The notes under the pieces: generated by a model
The model's input: the letters and a program-made list of their open reading frames with translations, nothing else
The model's database searches: none
What the model was told of the DNA's origin: nothing
Translations under genes and position numbers: made by a program
Part shown: positions 45,485 to 58,100 of the stretch, piece after piece
Numbering within the stretch: the stretch's first letter is position 1
Layout: each line of letters opens with the position of its first letter
Source of the DNA: Parascedosporium putredinis
Lineage: Eukaryota > Ascomycota > Sordariomycetes > Microascales > Microascaceae
Length of the DNA: 64,000 bases
Direction: 5' to 3'
NCBI GenBank assembly: GCA_949357655.1
Contig: CASHTG010000019.1
Coordinates: forward strand, 310,001 to 374,000

Positions 45485-48400
45485 CTGTAGAGATTTGACA
45501 GTTCTTACAGTACATGTACCCATCACGCCCCTACTAATGCGCGCGCGGTCCTAGTTTGGCTTGCTGCATTAAATCAGCTGGCTGCAATTCGATTCGATTG
45601 ATCCATGTTCAGTCCAGAGAGCGGTTGTTCACTTGCTCGCCCCGTGCTATGCCGACGACGACGCTGGCCAAGTTCGAACAACCACCCCCGGCCCTGGCCT
45701 GGAGTCCGCATGTTAGGTCGATACCGCACCCCGCATCCATGGGCTGAAGTCTCTGAGATGCTGTAAGCACACGCTATTTGGACGTGTATCCGTGCCGATG
45801 CGATGCGCGCCGCCCGAAAGACGTGCCTCCCCGCATACCTCGGCGGTTTCCCCGCCCCGAATACCGCTTACTGGCTTTCCTATCGGCTTCAGGTGTGCAC
45901 TCGGCCGGCATCGCAATGCAGGGCCCAACTCCCAAACACCGCATGCCCATTCCTGTGCTGGCTCTTTTTGATGGTGGGGAAATGGAGAAAGAAAAAGAAA
46001 AAAAGACGGAAAACCGGGGGAAAGGGGACACAAAAGAGAAGGAGAAAAGAAAAAAGAAAAAAAAAAGATCGTCGTTCTCGGCGGCCATCTCCACCCTCGC
46101 ACTGCCGAAGCAAAACTCTAATCAGAGCAAACTGTATCCACGATTCGTGGCATGAAGTTATGATTGGAAACCGAAAAGCTTGTAGCTCGAGTGCATCCCG
46201 TCTATTTTTGTCAACGCTCGTTGAAGTGCCCTCAATGGGAGATGGTCTAAGAAATTGGGCACGAGAAGAAGGCTCCATTGAAGATAATACCTGCACTATG
46301 AGACAGCAAAACAGCGCTATTCCTTGCAAAACCGCTCTAGACCAGCCAGGCCTTGTTTCGAAGTGCCCCAGGGTAGAAAAGGGGGCCTTCTCACACCTTT
46401 TGTTGCTCACCACTTCTTTCGAGGATCGCCGTTTCACGCTTGTAGCTTTCGGGTCTTGGGTTGGCGCCCGTCGATCTGCGGAGATTTTCAGATAGATGGA
46501 CGAGGCGTCTGGCAACGGGCAATGCGAAAGCTGCGAGGGTTTTCTCTTCCCCGATATGCTTGTAGTGAAAGAAGAATTGCTTGATCTACACCGCGATGTT
46601 AAGGGGATCAAGAAAGAAGGAGAAAAACAAGAAAAGGAAAAAGGAGAAGATGGAAACCGATAACTTGATCTACGCGTATATTCTTTAAAGCTCGCAGCAA
46701 ACGCAATGCACGTCCAGTATCAATGGCAGGGGCGTTTTTCCCCACGAGAAAACTTGCAGTCGGATTGAACCGGTGCGATGCAGGCAGCAAGTCATTTGAG
46801 TGAGAGGTGAATAGATGATGAGTGGTGCTAATAATACATCAAATACATCAAGTACCATGCGCCAATGCTTTCAAGATGTTTGAAATGCCTACCCTCAAGT
46901 TGGTTGAGATATGACTGCAGCAGCTAACAGCACCACCCATGTGCCATGTTCAACTTATGGCCCCATCCCCATCTCACGCCCCTCGGGCAGGCAAGTCCTC
47001 GACCTAGAGCTCCACCACCGAATCTGATTGATCAATTCAGAATGGATGACACGCCGTGCGTGATGTGATGTGATTTGGCCGGGGCTCGACCAAAATCGCT
47101 CGCACCAGGATTCGCCAGTCCTCTGATCGACCGGTGCCCGCCCAACATCAACCACTTCTCGTCTCCCTTCCCGTTTTGCCTATTTACGTCGACAAGGTTA
47201 GATGTTGGGAGGGGGGTTGTGGCTGGCCAGTCCCTCACAAACCTTCCGCAGGGCCCCGTGCATGATGCGGCGGTCGATCCCGGCAGCTAGCCGGAGAGTT
47301 CGCATCGTGGGGCCCATCAACCATTGATTCTTGTTGATGAGTAGATAATCCTTTTTTTTTGGTTCTTTTTATTTTGTCATCTGTCAATAGTATTTGATGT
47401 ACGCGAATCGTAGGGCTGTAGGGTTTTACTTGGTTGCCGCTTTAAGAGAATTGATTTCTCAGGTTTCCCCCTTGCTGAGGTTGCTTGATGCATTACATCC
47501 ATTGTAACGTCCATGTATATGCAATGGATGCACTGGGAAGTGCTTTGCTGCGTCTTGCTCTGTTCTGCACATCAACGTTGCTAATGCAGCGTCTGCGCCC
47601 AGTTTTTTTGTCCCTCTTCTTCCTTCCCCTCTTCCTTTACCCTCTTACAAGACAAGAGGAAATAATAGCATGTCGGCAAGTTCAAGGGCGATTTGAATTA
47701 GGGCGCATTGATGCACATCGTTGGTACGGAGCATTAATACGCAGCGATGTGCAATGCAGCACTTGGCCTGACAGCGTGCCCCTGTCCGTCAAAGGGAGGA
47801 TTCAACTTTCCTCTGTCTAATGTACAAAGTATTCAACTGATAGACGCAAGTAACCAATGGGCATTAGTGGAGAAAAATGGGTAGAGCTGCGAAACGGAAT
47901 CGTCGGTCCCGGAAGACAGTCGTCTGGACCGAGCCGGAAGGCGTCGTCACCACGCTTTGGCCCGGCCCCAGAGCGTCTATTTCATTCTGTATCTAGCTCT
48001 TTACCTCCTCCCTTGTGATCGCCACGGACTGGGAAGCTTTTTTCCTAAGCTTAATGCCTTTCGGTTTAGAGGTAAGTGGAGAAAGGGAGGAAGGGAAGGG
48101 GGAAAGGAAAATGGTATTTCCCCGATTGGGATTGGGCTACGGTGGCACGTCTGAGAATACACTACAGGGGGATAGAGAATAGAGGAGAAGAAGGAGAAGA
48201 TTGAGGATGTGAGGGGAGGACCAAAGGGAAAGGGAGGGGATCCGAGCAAGATCGTCTGGATGAGGAGAGATCCGCTCACGACGATGCGACTCAGCGAGTC
48301 GTAGCCAAGAGATAAGGGCGCCTGGGCGATAAGGTGGGAGGGAGGGATGGAGGATGGAGGACAGGGAGGGGGAGAAGGGACGATCAGCTTCCGTTCCTGT

Positions 48401-49591
48401 CGAGACGAGAGAAATGTCAATTGTCAGTCGGCCGCGATACTCATTCTTATTCTGTGCCTGGGCTAATACTATTACAACTAGAGTGTAAGATTCATGCCTT
48501 TCATGCTGTTTTGCGGTGGCCGAGCGTGGAAGGCCAGGTCCAGACCTAACCCAGCAAGTCCAGTCTATGGCTTAGTCACCAAAAGCAACCTTTTGACCTT
48601 TCTGGAGGATTTGGTTCCTGAACATCTCAACGGATAGATCTGTCAAGGGGATCCAGCATCCCTGTAGCGAACATGGGTGGACCCCGCTGAGCAAGGGGCA
48701 TGGCATCAAGTTGCCCAACCCAGCCAATAACACCGGACGAGCACCAGCACCAGCACCAGCACAGGCCACAGGCCCCAACCCTTGCGCGACACGACCCCTG
48801 GCTTACCTAATCCCAAAAATAGCTTGAAGCGACGTGCTGTTCGCTGCAAGCCCATTCATTCACTGCCCCTTGGAGCGCTCGGCTTGTTTGATCTGCCTTG
48901 AGCCTCCACGAGCCCCGACTTTTGGTGTCGCAGAATCGGCCTTGGAGTCCATGGAGGGATCCGTTCCATCCCCGCACAAGCATGCGCCGAAACCACCCAC
49001 CCCTTCCTTTTGGGGCCTTTTCTTTTGTTGTTTTTCCTTTGCTGCTGCTTGAGTCTCTCTGTCAACATTACTCAAGCTCTACGCCGTATTGAAGGAAACA
49101 GCCGAGCTGTACCTACTTGTCCACGCACACACGATGCTTGATAACGCATGTACCCCATTGAGAGAGAGAGACCTGTGCGTGCGTGCTTCAAGCAACCTCC
49201 GGTTCCCCCGCCATTTCTCCCTTATCCCACTTTGCACCAAGCTCGGCCTCAACCTTGTTACCTCTGCCGTCGCGGTGAGACGCCTGGGCGGTCCGGCACC
49301 TCGCCAGTCCGTCCAACTCCAGACCCTCTCTTGCAGACCCGACCGCGCTTCGACACACGCGCCAGGGCATTGGCCACGAGCGATGCTGTACCTCTTTGGG
49401 GGTTTTGTTTTTTGGCAGCGACCCTTCCTCTTTGCTCCCCTTGTGCCCCTCGGGCCCTTGGGCCATCCTCCTTCTCCGGAGACCGACGCAATAGTCGTCC
49501 CCCTCTATACTTGCTGCCCCTGACCTGTGCTCCAATCATCGTCGTCTTTATGCAGCTTCGTTTCCGCGGTCCTGGACCATCCGCAGATAGA

Positions 49592-49626
49592 CCACACACA
49601 CACACACTCTCTCTCTCTCTCTCTCC
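49592..49626. repeat. Compound (CA)n(CT)n microsatellite
   Basis: About nine CA units pass directly into about nine CT units, upstream of the protease gene. Confidence 0.92.
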
Positions 49627-50843
49627 CATGTTTTTTTAGCTCTCGTTTCTTTTTTACCCCATACCATACTCCATCTTTGCCCAGCCCTGTCCCTGGCATA
49701 ACTGTAACCTTCTCTCCCCCGCCCCTTTACCTTGCTGCACTGGAGGCTGTTTCTAGTTCCCCTGCTTCGCTGTGCTTGTTCCCTGCCCTCCCCCCCATGC
49801 CGTCGATCTCCTGGATGCTCTCCGGCCGCTTGCCCACCCTTCTTTTCTTCCCTTGGGGAGATCCTGTAACGGCCTTTTATGCGATGCTTGGCCACTAGTT
49901 GATGCTTGCAGGGAGCCAATTTCTCGGCTCCTAGCCCGGCGCGCGCACGTAGTACGAAGTGGTAGTAATAGTAGCTAGTAGTAGTAGTAACGAGCCGTAG
50001 CAGCGGTCTCGATCCTTGGCCTTGTTTCGTAGCACCATGAACGGCTTGGGTGGAGTGTAAGCCCTGGTGTTCTCCCCACACACCATTCTCTCTCTCTCTT
50101 TCTCACCTCTCCCATTGATCCATTCACCGATGGGATGTATACTCTTTTCCTTCTTCTCATCTTTCAGTAAATCGTTTCCTTGATTCTTTCTCTCAACTTT
50201 TCCTTTCCCTTTTTTGCTTTTTTGCCAGATCGGGGTCCTTCCATCCAGACTTCTTTTCTCCGCAACATAGCATCTGGGGTCTGGTTTCCTCGTGTCTTTT
50301 TTTCTTTTCTTTTTCTTCAAACTTGGCTTCTTTCTCTGCCATTTACATCATTTTCTTCTTCTTGCTAACAGAGGCTGGCCGCTCCCATTAATCATTGTTT
50401 CTTCTTTTCTTTTCCAACTCCTTCTTTCAATTCATTCGGGGCTGGCTCTTCCTTTCTCTTCTTTTCGACTTCTTTCTTTCCACCTCACTCTTTAGCAATC
50501 GACTCTAGCAGCCGGTCTTCCTTTCCCCGTTGACGACGTTTCTCGACCTCACTCTCTCGCTCTCGCCGTGGCAAACGAACCGGAATCGAGCCAATTCTTC
50601 GAGTCTACCGACACCGTCCTTTCTCTCTCTCTTCGATTTCGACGTCCTCTCTGTGAGAGACCATTTGTACATTTTTCGAACCCCCGATAGCCCTTCCTTC
50701 TTCAACATTGCCCAGTTTCTTCTGGTTGTTCAAAGCAAAACTCCCATGTTGCAACAAAGGCGGTAGAACTTCTCTCTTCCTCTCAACGACTATCGCCTTC
50801 CCCTCCTCCTCGCCATTTTCACCCCCTTCCCCCGCAAAAGAAA

Positions 50844-52874
50844 ATGGCTCTCTATTCCCTCCTCGTGCTCGCGTTAGCGGCGTCCGGGTCGGCCTGGCCC
50901 CAACTCTCCTTCGACCAGGACCTCGTCTCCCGCGACACCCACACCACCCCCGCGAGCTCCCCTACACGACGACCAGCAGCCGCGTCTCTCCTCGCAGCGG
51001 CTTCAACCTCCCCGTGGTAGACGACGGCGACGACATGTCCCTCCTCACCCTCCCGATAGCCAATGTCAAAAGGCCAGGTCGCGGAGGGCACCCGCTACCG
51101 CTACCACGCACTCGAGACGCCAGCTCCCCGTGGATGAGGATCTCGGCATGGACGCCGTGACGTTGCCCGTGGCTCGTTTTCGCAAGACGACATCCAAGGC
51201 CCCCGCCCCCAGAGCTCTGTCTATCCCCATCGAAGAGGAAGACGTCGGCGACCTCGTCACCCTCCCCGTCTTCATGGGTCCCGGGAAGAGCGGTGGCAGG
51301 GTGGCCTCGAGGCAGTTCCCCGAGGATGACCCCGGTGCTGGTGCCGGCGTGCTCACGTTGCCCGTCATCCACTCCACCAAACCCGGTGTTTTCAAGCGTG
51401 CGGTCGAGTTGCAGCTGGCCAACAGGTCCGATGTGGCCTACTATGCGCAACGTAGGTTCTTTTTCTTTTTTTCTGGTTTTTTGTACTTGGTTCTTTCTAA
51501 CATGATTCCAAGTCAACTTTGGCACGCCGCCCCAACCCGTTTTTGTCCAGCTCGACACCGGCTCTTTCGAACTCTGGGTGAATCCCGACTGCACCATCCT
51601 ATCCGAGCGGGATATCCGCTTCTGCGAGGCCGTAGGCGCCTACGACGCCACCGTTTCAACGACAGCGGGCGAGTTTGCCGGAAACAAGACGCTGAGGTAC
51701 GGCATCGGTGCCGCCAACATCACCTACATCAAGGACTCGATAGGTCTCCCAGGAAGTAAGCTCAACAACCAAAGTCCCCCTCCCACCCTTCGCTCCCTTT
51801 CTCACAACTAACTCTCTCCTCTTTTCAAGGCAACGCCGTGCTCAAGGACGTCCAATTCGGCGTCGCCACCGCCACCCAGGACCAATTCGCCGGCATCCTC
51901 GGCCTCGGCTACGGCGAAGGCATCACGACGCAGTACAAAAACTTCATCGACGAGCTCGCGGACCAGGGCGTGACCAAGACCAAGGCCTTCTCCATCGGCC
52001 TCGGCAGCAAGAACGACCAAGAGGGCGTCATCGTCTTTGGCGGCGTCGACACCGCCAAGTTCTCGGGCCGCCTGGCCTCCCTGCCCATCATCCCCGCCGC
52101 GCAGTCCCCCGACGGCGTGCCCCGCTACTGGGTGCAGATGCGCAGCATCACCCTCGAGGCCCCCAACAAGCCCCCAAGACCTACCCGGGCTCCGACACCC
52201 CCGTCTTCCTCGACAGCGGCGCCACCCTCTCCCTGCTCCCCACCGCGCTCGCCGAGGCCATCGCCGCCGACTTTGGCTCCCCGGCGAGGACGAGAACGGC
52301 TTCTTCCCGTCGACTGCAAGTTTGTCGAGTACCAGGGCTCCCTCGACTTTGACTTTGAGGGCGTCACCATCCGCGTGCCCTACCGCGAGATGATTCGCGA
52401 GCTGAGCAACCCGCCGAGGTGTTACCTTGGTATCGTGGCCAGCGAGGACTTTATCCTCTTGGGTGACACCTTTATGCGGTCTGCCTATGGTGCGTATCCT
52501 TACCCCTTCTTCGCGTAGACCAGGAAGCCGAAAGAACAAGAAAAAAGTCTTAAGAAGCAAAATCCAAGATGCTAATGAATCTATCCATAGTCGTCATCGA
52601 TGCTGATACCCGAACCGCTTACATGGCCCAGTACGCCAACTGCGGCTCCATGGTCAAGCCCATCAACAGCCCCACCGACATCTCTGGCTTCTACGGCCTC
52701 TGCGGCCTCAACGAAAGCTCAACCCTCCCCAGCAGTACCAGCAACACCTCTGCCGAGGCCGACTCCACTCCCGGCGCTCCTGCGCAGGGCGTCAATGCCG
52801 CAAGTGGCCGGGATCCGAGACGTTCCGCGTTGGCGGCGGCGGTAGTGGTAGCTGCGGCAGCCGTCATAGTATAG
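50844..52874 (+). CDS. GPI-anchored yapsin-like aspartic protease (peptidase A1) with repeated pro-region
   Basis: Secreted, cell-surface aspartic endopeptidase. Exons: 50844-51451, 51513-51755, 51830-52489 and 52591-52874. A signal peptide (MALYSLLVLALAASGSAWP) precedes a ~180-residue pro-region with four TLP(V/I) repeats. The mature part begins near VFKRAVELQLANRSDVAYYA. Catalytic Asp motifs are FVQLDTGSFELWV and PVFLDSGATLSLLP. The A1 core includes QDQFAGILGLGYGEG, GVIVFGGVDTAKFSG and EDFILLGDTFMRSAYVVID. The C-terminus has a Ser/Thr/Ala linker and a hydrophobic end (ALAAAVVVAAAAVIV), typical of a GPI signal. Single bases are missing in C runs near 50949-50953 and 52173-52177, near 52281, near 52306, and once near 51072-51090. 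The family assignment is secure; the substrate is unknown. Confidence 0.92.
51002..51381 (+). repeat. Four-fold peptide repeat in the protease pro-region
   Basis: Units: 51002-51073 (NLPVVDDGDDMSLLTLPIAN, then VKR), 51118-51186 (QLPVDEDLGMDAVTLPVARF, then RK), 51217-51288 (SIPIEEEDVGDLVTLPVFMG, then PGK) and 51310-51381 (QFPEDDPGAGAGVLTLPVIH, then STK). Each has x-(L/I/F)-P, an acidic Asp/Glu stretch, a Gly, (L/V)TLP(V/I), five or six residues, and a Lys/Arg. The spacers are basic and contain SRR, VKR or FKR. Confidence 0.8.
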
Positions 52875-54010
52875 GGGCGTGCCGCGCAAGAGAGCGACGG
52901 GGAAGCTAGGCTTTGGCCTTGGCTTTTCCCTTCTTCTTGTTTTTCCTTCACATCAGCTCCTTTTTTTCTGACACGCTTGGTTTTCTTTTTCTTTTCCTTT
53001 AGTCTTTCAAGTGTTCTCAACCTTGAACATGGCAGTATGGCGCTCGGCGTTTCCTTGACACCTTCACCGTGTCCATCATTTCCTGGCTTTTTCTTTATCG
53101 TCGATGCATATTCCACCAAACTGTGCGCGAGTAGGCGAGACCCCAGGCCAGACACACCTGTCCCCTGTTGGTTTCTTACCTCATCATCTTTATCCCTTGT
53201 TTATCTCGACTATCTACCCTCTCCTATGATAGGAACACACATCCCTATCGGGAGGGGGTCTATTAGCACTCTTGTACATTTGTACATGCCCCAGAATTTC
53301 GAGCCTCGCCCCCTTTTCTCAGCTTAGAGGCTGCAGAAGAGGAACCATGGGGCCAAAGGTCCATTTGTCTTTTTCTTCTTTTTTTTGGTCCTCTTTTCTC
53401 TTTTATCTCCATCGTGGAAGATTTGAAAGGGAGATAGGGCTAGGGTGGGGGTAGGATGCCCGCCAAAGTCGAGGTTTGGTCTGTGAGCAAAGCGGACACA
53501 CGGAAAGCATTCATGTATATACCGTTCGAAGAAGCTGAAAGAGGCGAGCAAATATCAAAGCCCGAGTTACGGGGCGAGTCAGGGTTGTAGCGCAACGCAT
53601 GGTTTGTTGCGTGAACGAAAGAGCGGGTGGAACCAAGTTTGAGGAGGTATATACTCGGCAGCTGGCTAGACGGAACCTGTTATGGTAGTACTTGGTAATG
53701 AATGATATTGATGCATGCATGCAAGAGACTTGGAGTTAATTGCTTTTCCTTGCCTCTCGGTAAATGCCGTGAGCCCCGATATCCGATTTCCGCTAACCGT
53801 AACCAACCAATTCCTCCCCCGCGCCGCCCGGACCCATTCCGGACCCGAGGCCGGCCTCTCCACTATCCCCGAGCCCGGATCAATCCCCGTCCCACTTTTT
53901 TCCCGGCCGGGCCCCCTGAAGAAGCCTTGCTCTTCCCCTCTTTTCTTTTCAGTCCCTTTTTCCATCATTTTCTATTGTTTTCTTTTTTTCTTTTGGAATC
54001 TCGTCTTAAA
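52875..54010. other. Convergent 3' intergenic region
   Basis: Shared 3' flank of the protease (+) and the SnoaL-like gene (-). Pyrimidine runs lie at 52920-53010 and 53360-53410 and C/T-rich DNA at 53930-54000. No gene or repeat array recognised. Confidence 0.55.
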
Positions 54011-55153
54011 TTAGAACAAGTCCGCGTCGTCCCCACCCAGCCAACCCTCCACCGCCGAGTACATCTTCTCCCAAGACCCCAAATCCCGCACCGTGACGAG
54101 TTCCGCATCGATATCATACCCCAGCCGCCGCTGCGCCGCACCCAGAAACTTGTATCCCTCCGGCAGGCCCACCATCTCCTCGGCCGAGAACTCGGGCCAC
54201 CCATCCCTCCGCAAAGGCACGACCTTGTCCTTTTCGTAGACCAGCTTGACGTACCTAACCTTCCACGTGGGGCGTCCACCTTCGGGCACAGCATCTGCGG
54301 GCGCGTCGCCCCCATTAGTAAGAGGTTGCGGCGTCGGCGGCTGCTGCTGCTGCTTGGTGCAGAAGAAGAGGAATCGACAATCGCAGTCGACGTCATATTC
54401 AATCTCCTCGACCGCCTCGCCGTGGGCAGTACCGTTCGTTCCCCCATGGCCGTTGACGCCATTGCTCACCCCATTTTCTCCCTCGTTTCCCGCAGAGCTG
54501 CGAGCCGCCGGAACGGATATAGGACCGCGGAAACGCTGAGTGATGGTGGCCTTCATTTTGCCCACTGCGCGGCCGGTGGCCGGGTTCAGCTCCACCAGAG
54601 TCCCGCATTCTCGGTGCTGGATGAATGCGCCGTTGGCTTTGCCCTTGCGGGACATGGCGATGAAGGAGTCAATGGTCTGCACCCCGCTCCAGGCTAGCGT
54701 AGCAATAAAGATTAGCTGCATCCGCTCTTTGAATGGCGCTCTTTGCGCTCCCTCTCCAAGTATGCTTCACTAGGCATTCAAGAACGATTCAAAAGATGGT
54801 ATGCGGAACTGTGTGATCCATCACCTCGCTCTATCATGAATCTCTCTAACCCCCCCCACCCCAACAACAACAACAAAAGGGGTGCACCAGAAAGATCAGG
54901 AAAAGAGGGGGTGAGGAGGCTCGGGGTCATGGGTGGATAACTATTCGAGAATGCGAGAGGGGAACGGGGACATACTAGTCCAAACATGGGCCTCCTCGCA
55001 GAACAAAGAGCGAAAGTTCATCCACTCCGAGGCGTCACGGTACACCGGCCACCCCTTACACAGCTCCGACACGGCCAGTCGGTCAAGAAGCTCCTCAACA
55101 GGGCCATTGATATGGGAATACTGCTGCGTATGGGGCTCGTTGGGGGTTGTCAT
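54011..55153 (-). CDS. SnoaL-like domain protein (NTF2-like fold)
   Basis: Probably a small alpha+beta-barrel protein of the SnoaL/scytalone-dehydratase-like superfamily. Exon 1 is 55153-54976: MTTPNEPHTQQYSHINGPVE, then ELLDRLAVSELCKGWPVYRD and MNFRSLFCEEAHVWT. The intron 54975-54694 (282 nt) has a GTATGT donor and a GCTAG acceptor. Exon 2, 54693-54011, continues in phase with TWSGVQTIDSFIAMSRKGKA and FIQHRECGTLVELNPATGRA. A low-complexity insertion (NGVNGHGGTNGTAHG; QQQQPPTPQP) separates it from DVDCDCRFLFFCTK and WKVRYVKLVYEKDKVVPLRR. The helical tail ends in WLGGDDADLF. No frame correction is needed. An in-frame upstream ATG at 55267 would add a basic, hydrophobic extension; I prefer 55153. 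Catalytic activity is uncertain. Confidence 0.75.
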
Positions 55154-58100
55154 GACGGAAAATATGATTTGTAGCCGTTCAGTGACGAGGTAACGAAAAC
55201 TAGGTCTTTGCCGAATGCAGTGCGTGAAAGGGGAAAGGGGAAAGGGAAAAGAAACAGAGGGAGACACTAGCGGGCTTCGGTGTCTTGGCTCTATCTTGAG
55301 ATCGTGTGTCTTGTTTGATGTCTATATCTGTTCAGCTAGGGAGCCGTCTTGGCCCTTTTATATGCCTTCGCCTGACCCTTCTCCCTCATGTCTTTTTCCC
55401 TCCGTCACCCCATCCCCTTCGCTCCAACCTACCTAGTTCGGCCCTCCAAGGGTAACCAAGATATCTCGGGGTCCCTCGGTATTCATTCCCCAGCAGTCCC
55501 AATAAACCCGTTGGGAAAAAAGGAGCTCCTCTCGGCATGTTTGCGCCCCTTTCCACCCCTCTTCCAAACCCTTACATCACCCCTACCACAGCACACGCTC
55601 TCTCCATCGACAGATGTTGCCCCCCAAGATATCATGGACATCATCATGTCCCCCTATCCCCCACACCCACGACGCACACATTAACTTGTACACGCACCTA
55701 TCTGCTCCCCTGTCCTCTCCCACGAAAACCACCCACTATCACGCTATCAGAGGGCCCGGGCGCTCCCCTAGAAAGGAAGGATTCAGACCCCGGCCAATCC
55801 CCGTTTTCCCCTCTCCCCGACCCTACCATCGCGAACTGCACACACCCTTCTCCGTCCCTCCGCCGGTCCTTCTCGGAGTGGGGCAATTCCCGATAGAGAA
55901 TAGAGCGGCGATCATGAGCCCAAGCACGGCGTGGCACGAGAGAGAAAGAGTATATCGGGCACCTATTTTGATTCCCATCGAAGGAGGGAAAACGACCCCG
56001 GGGCTCCATGGCGTGGCGCCCCGGACACCCTGCACCCTTGCTGAAATCGAGCAAGAGGACGCTCCTCAGCTGTCCGCGCTCTCGCCCACACCTCGCTACG
56101 GACGGGGGATGCAGCTCACCCGGCCTCCTTCAGAATGACGAAAGGGGAGGTTTGCTTGCATGACCAGATTCCAACCCAACGGGCCCTTTTTTTCCTTTTT
56201 TTCCTTTCTCCCTCCTCTCCTCTCCCCGCGGAGTTTTGGAACCTCTTCGGTGTGCGTCGAGGTTTGCGTCACCCCTGCAAAAGGCCTTTCCCTGCATCGC
56301 CATTCGCCTCCGTACCCACCACCCTTCCCATTCAGGGCGCGGCTTTCGCGGCATTAGCTTGTCATGCCATGCCTTTGGCTTCATGTCTCCTTCACACCAA
56401 CCTTTCATAGGTTCGTTGCTAATGTCACATAACCTATGCACAAGCGCGTATTCTCCGAAACCGACTAGCAACAAGAAATGTTGAAGGGCAACCAACTCAG
56501 ACGAGGAAGCAAACAGGTACGACTCATGGCAACGCCCAACATCGTTCCAGAACCTCACTTTGCCAGGTCCAATTCCTTTGACCCTTGACATGGTACAGAC
56601 CGTCTTCTACAATCCGCAACCGCTCGCATCGCTACCACATCCACCGTTGAGATAAGAACCTGCTTCGTTCAGCGATTCTACCATGAGGTGCCCAGCCTCC
56701 AATTGCTCAAATCCCAATAGACTCAAGTCGTCCTCTTCCTCCTGTCGAACCATAATACTGCGCAAAACCTATCCAAGCCCGCCCCGAATCTCCAGAAGCC
56801 GTAGTGAGGGGCAGGCCGTTGGCGGTCAACGGCGCGCAGGTTCTAATCAATCCTTTGCGCATTTCGTTTCCCACCAGTCATATCCCCAAGGTCCATCAGT
56901 CCCCAAGTACGTGGTTACCACCGGGGTGATGGTGACTGACCGGCCAGCCAACGTCAACCCAATCCAGCAGCAGGATATGCACACTGCATTGCCCGCAGGT
57001 AGTGGCCCTTGGCACTAACCTCAAACTCTCTGCATGCCAAAAGTCGTCACTGATTCCGCACACGCGCATGCGTCCTTTGTTCCCCTCTCCCCACTCACCG
57101 CTTCAATCGAGCTTACTCGGTGAAAGCGAGAATGACAGCTCACCAAAACCGAGGCCTGGGCCAGGTTCGAATGGTCTCCGATTTGGCCTCTTTAGGACTT
57201 GCCCCGACTCTTGGGTGGCGGATTCCAAGTTAGGCTAGGCCAAAGGCCAAGCAGGCTTGGTCCTCCAAACCCCTCACGCACATTTAGCACGGTAGCCATC
57301 TGAGCATGCACCCGCGCTCTCGGCTTTGAATATGAGCAAATACTCAAACCGAAGTCCCCTCCCCTTCTCATCATTCTTGTTCTCTTCCTCAGCATCCACC
57401 CGGCGAATGGAGGGAAAGGGATCATGGGGACTTGAAGGAGACGTCCTACACATACGCCCATGGGCATATCCATTTTCTCTTCAAGACTTTGATTTCCCGC
57501 CACCGGGATCTCACTTGTATCCACCGATACACGAGGATCTATGATGGCTAGAAAGAGGCCAGATACCATTAGCCCCTTCGCCCTCCTCCTCCGGTGTGGC
57601 CTCTAGACGCATCGGTCTCCCACCTCGGCCAACTACTCTTTTGGCCGTGAGCCGAAGAGGCACCCAAACCCCTAGGTCAGCATAGAGAAGCAAAGAGGTA
57701 GACGGAGGGAGAAGGCTGCGCAAGCTGGCTGGGCCTGTATACAACGAGCTTCTTCGTGCCCTTCGCTCCTCGGGCTATCCAAAACTGTTTCATGGGTTTA
57801 GGGACCTAAAGGCGACGAAAGCGCTTGACCCTGATTAGTGAAAACCCATCACATCTTTGCACCTAGGTCTGATGTCCCAACGAGCGTGGCATGTCAAGGC
57901 TTCCGCTCCTTGGCAAAGGTTCTATCCCGGCCAGAGTCAAGGTTGAGCCTAGTCTTAGCCCGCCCGACCTCTCGATTGTACACACTCAATGCACAGCCTG
58001 AGGCACATGCCGCCAAAGGGCTGAGGATATCCTCTACTCAGCGGCCCCTCTCCAAGCTCAAGGGCAAATTAGACCATTTCGACACGACACCAGCCGTGAC

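Larger units (their letters stand above)
38721..50843. other. 12.1 kb gene desert
   Basis: No domain-bearing ORF or coherent spliced gene on either strand. Conspicuous content: purine-rich tracts on + at about 39460-40330, 41530-41640, 45980-46070 and 48080-48260; a (GGTC)n tract at 40437-40459; a CAC-rich run at 44377-44410; an AGC/AGA array at 45431-45484; a (GCACCA)n run at 48740-48765; a compound (CA)n(CT)n at 49592-49626; and a GTAGTA stretch at 49960-49990. The last ~1.2 kb (49600-50840) is C/T-rich on + and is probably the promoter and leader of the protease gene. Long ORFs such as 41359-42054 (-) and 45803-46495 (+) are produced by these tracts. Confidence 0.6.

Noticed and set aside
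45803..46611. Overlapping long ORFs on both strands (230 and 240 codons)
   Set aside because: Both owe their length to a Lys/Phe-coding purine tract and neither has a recognisable motif.
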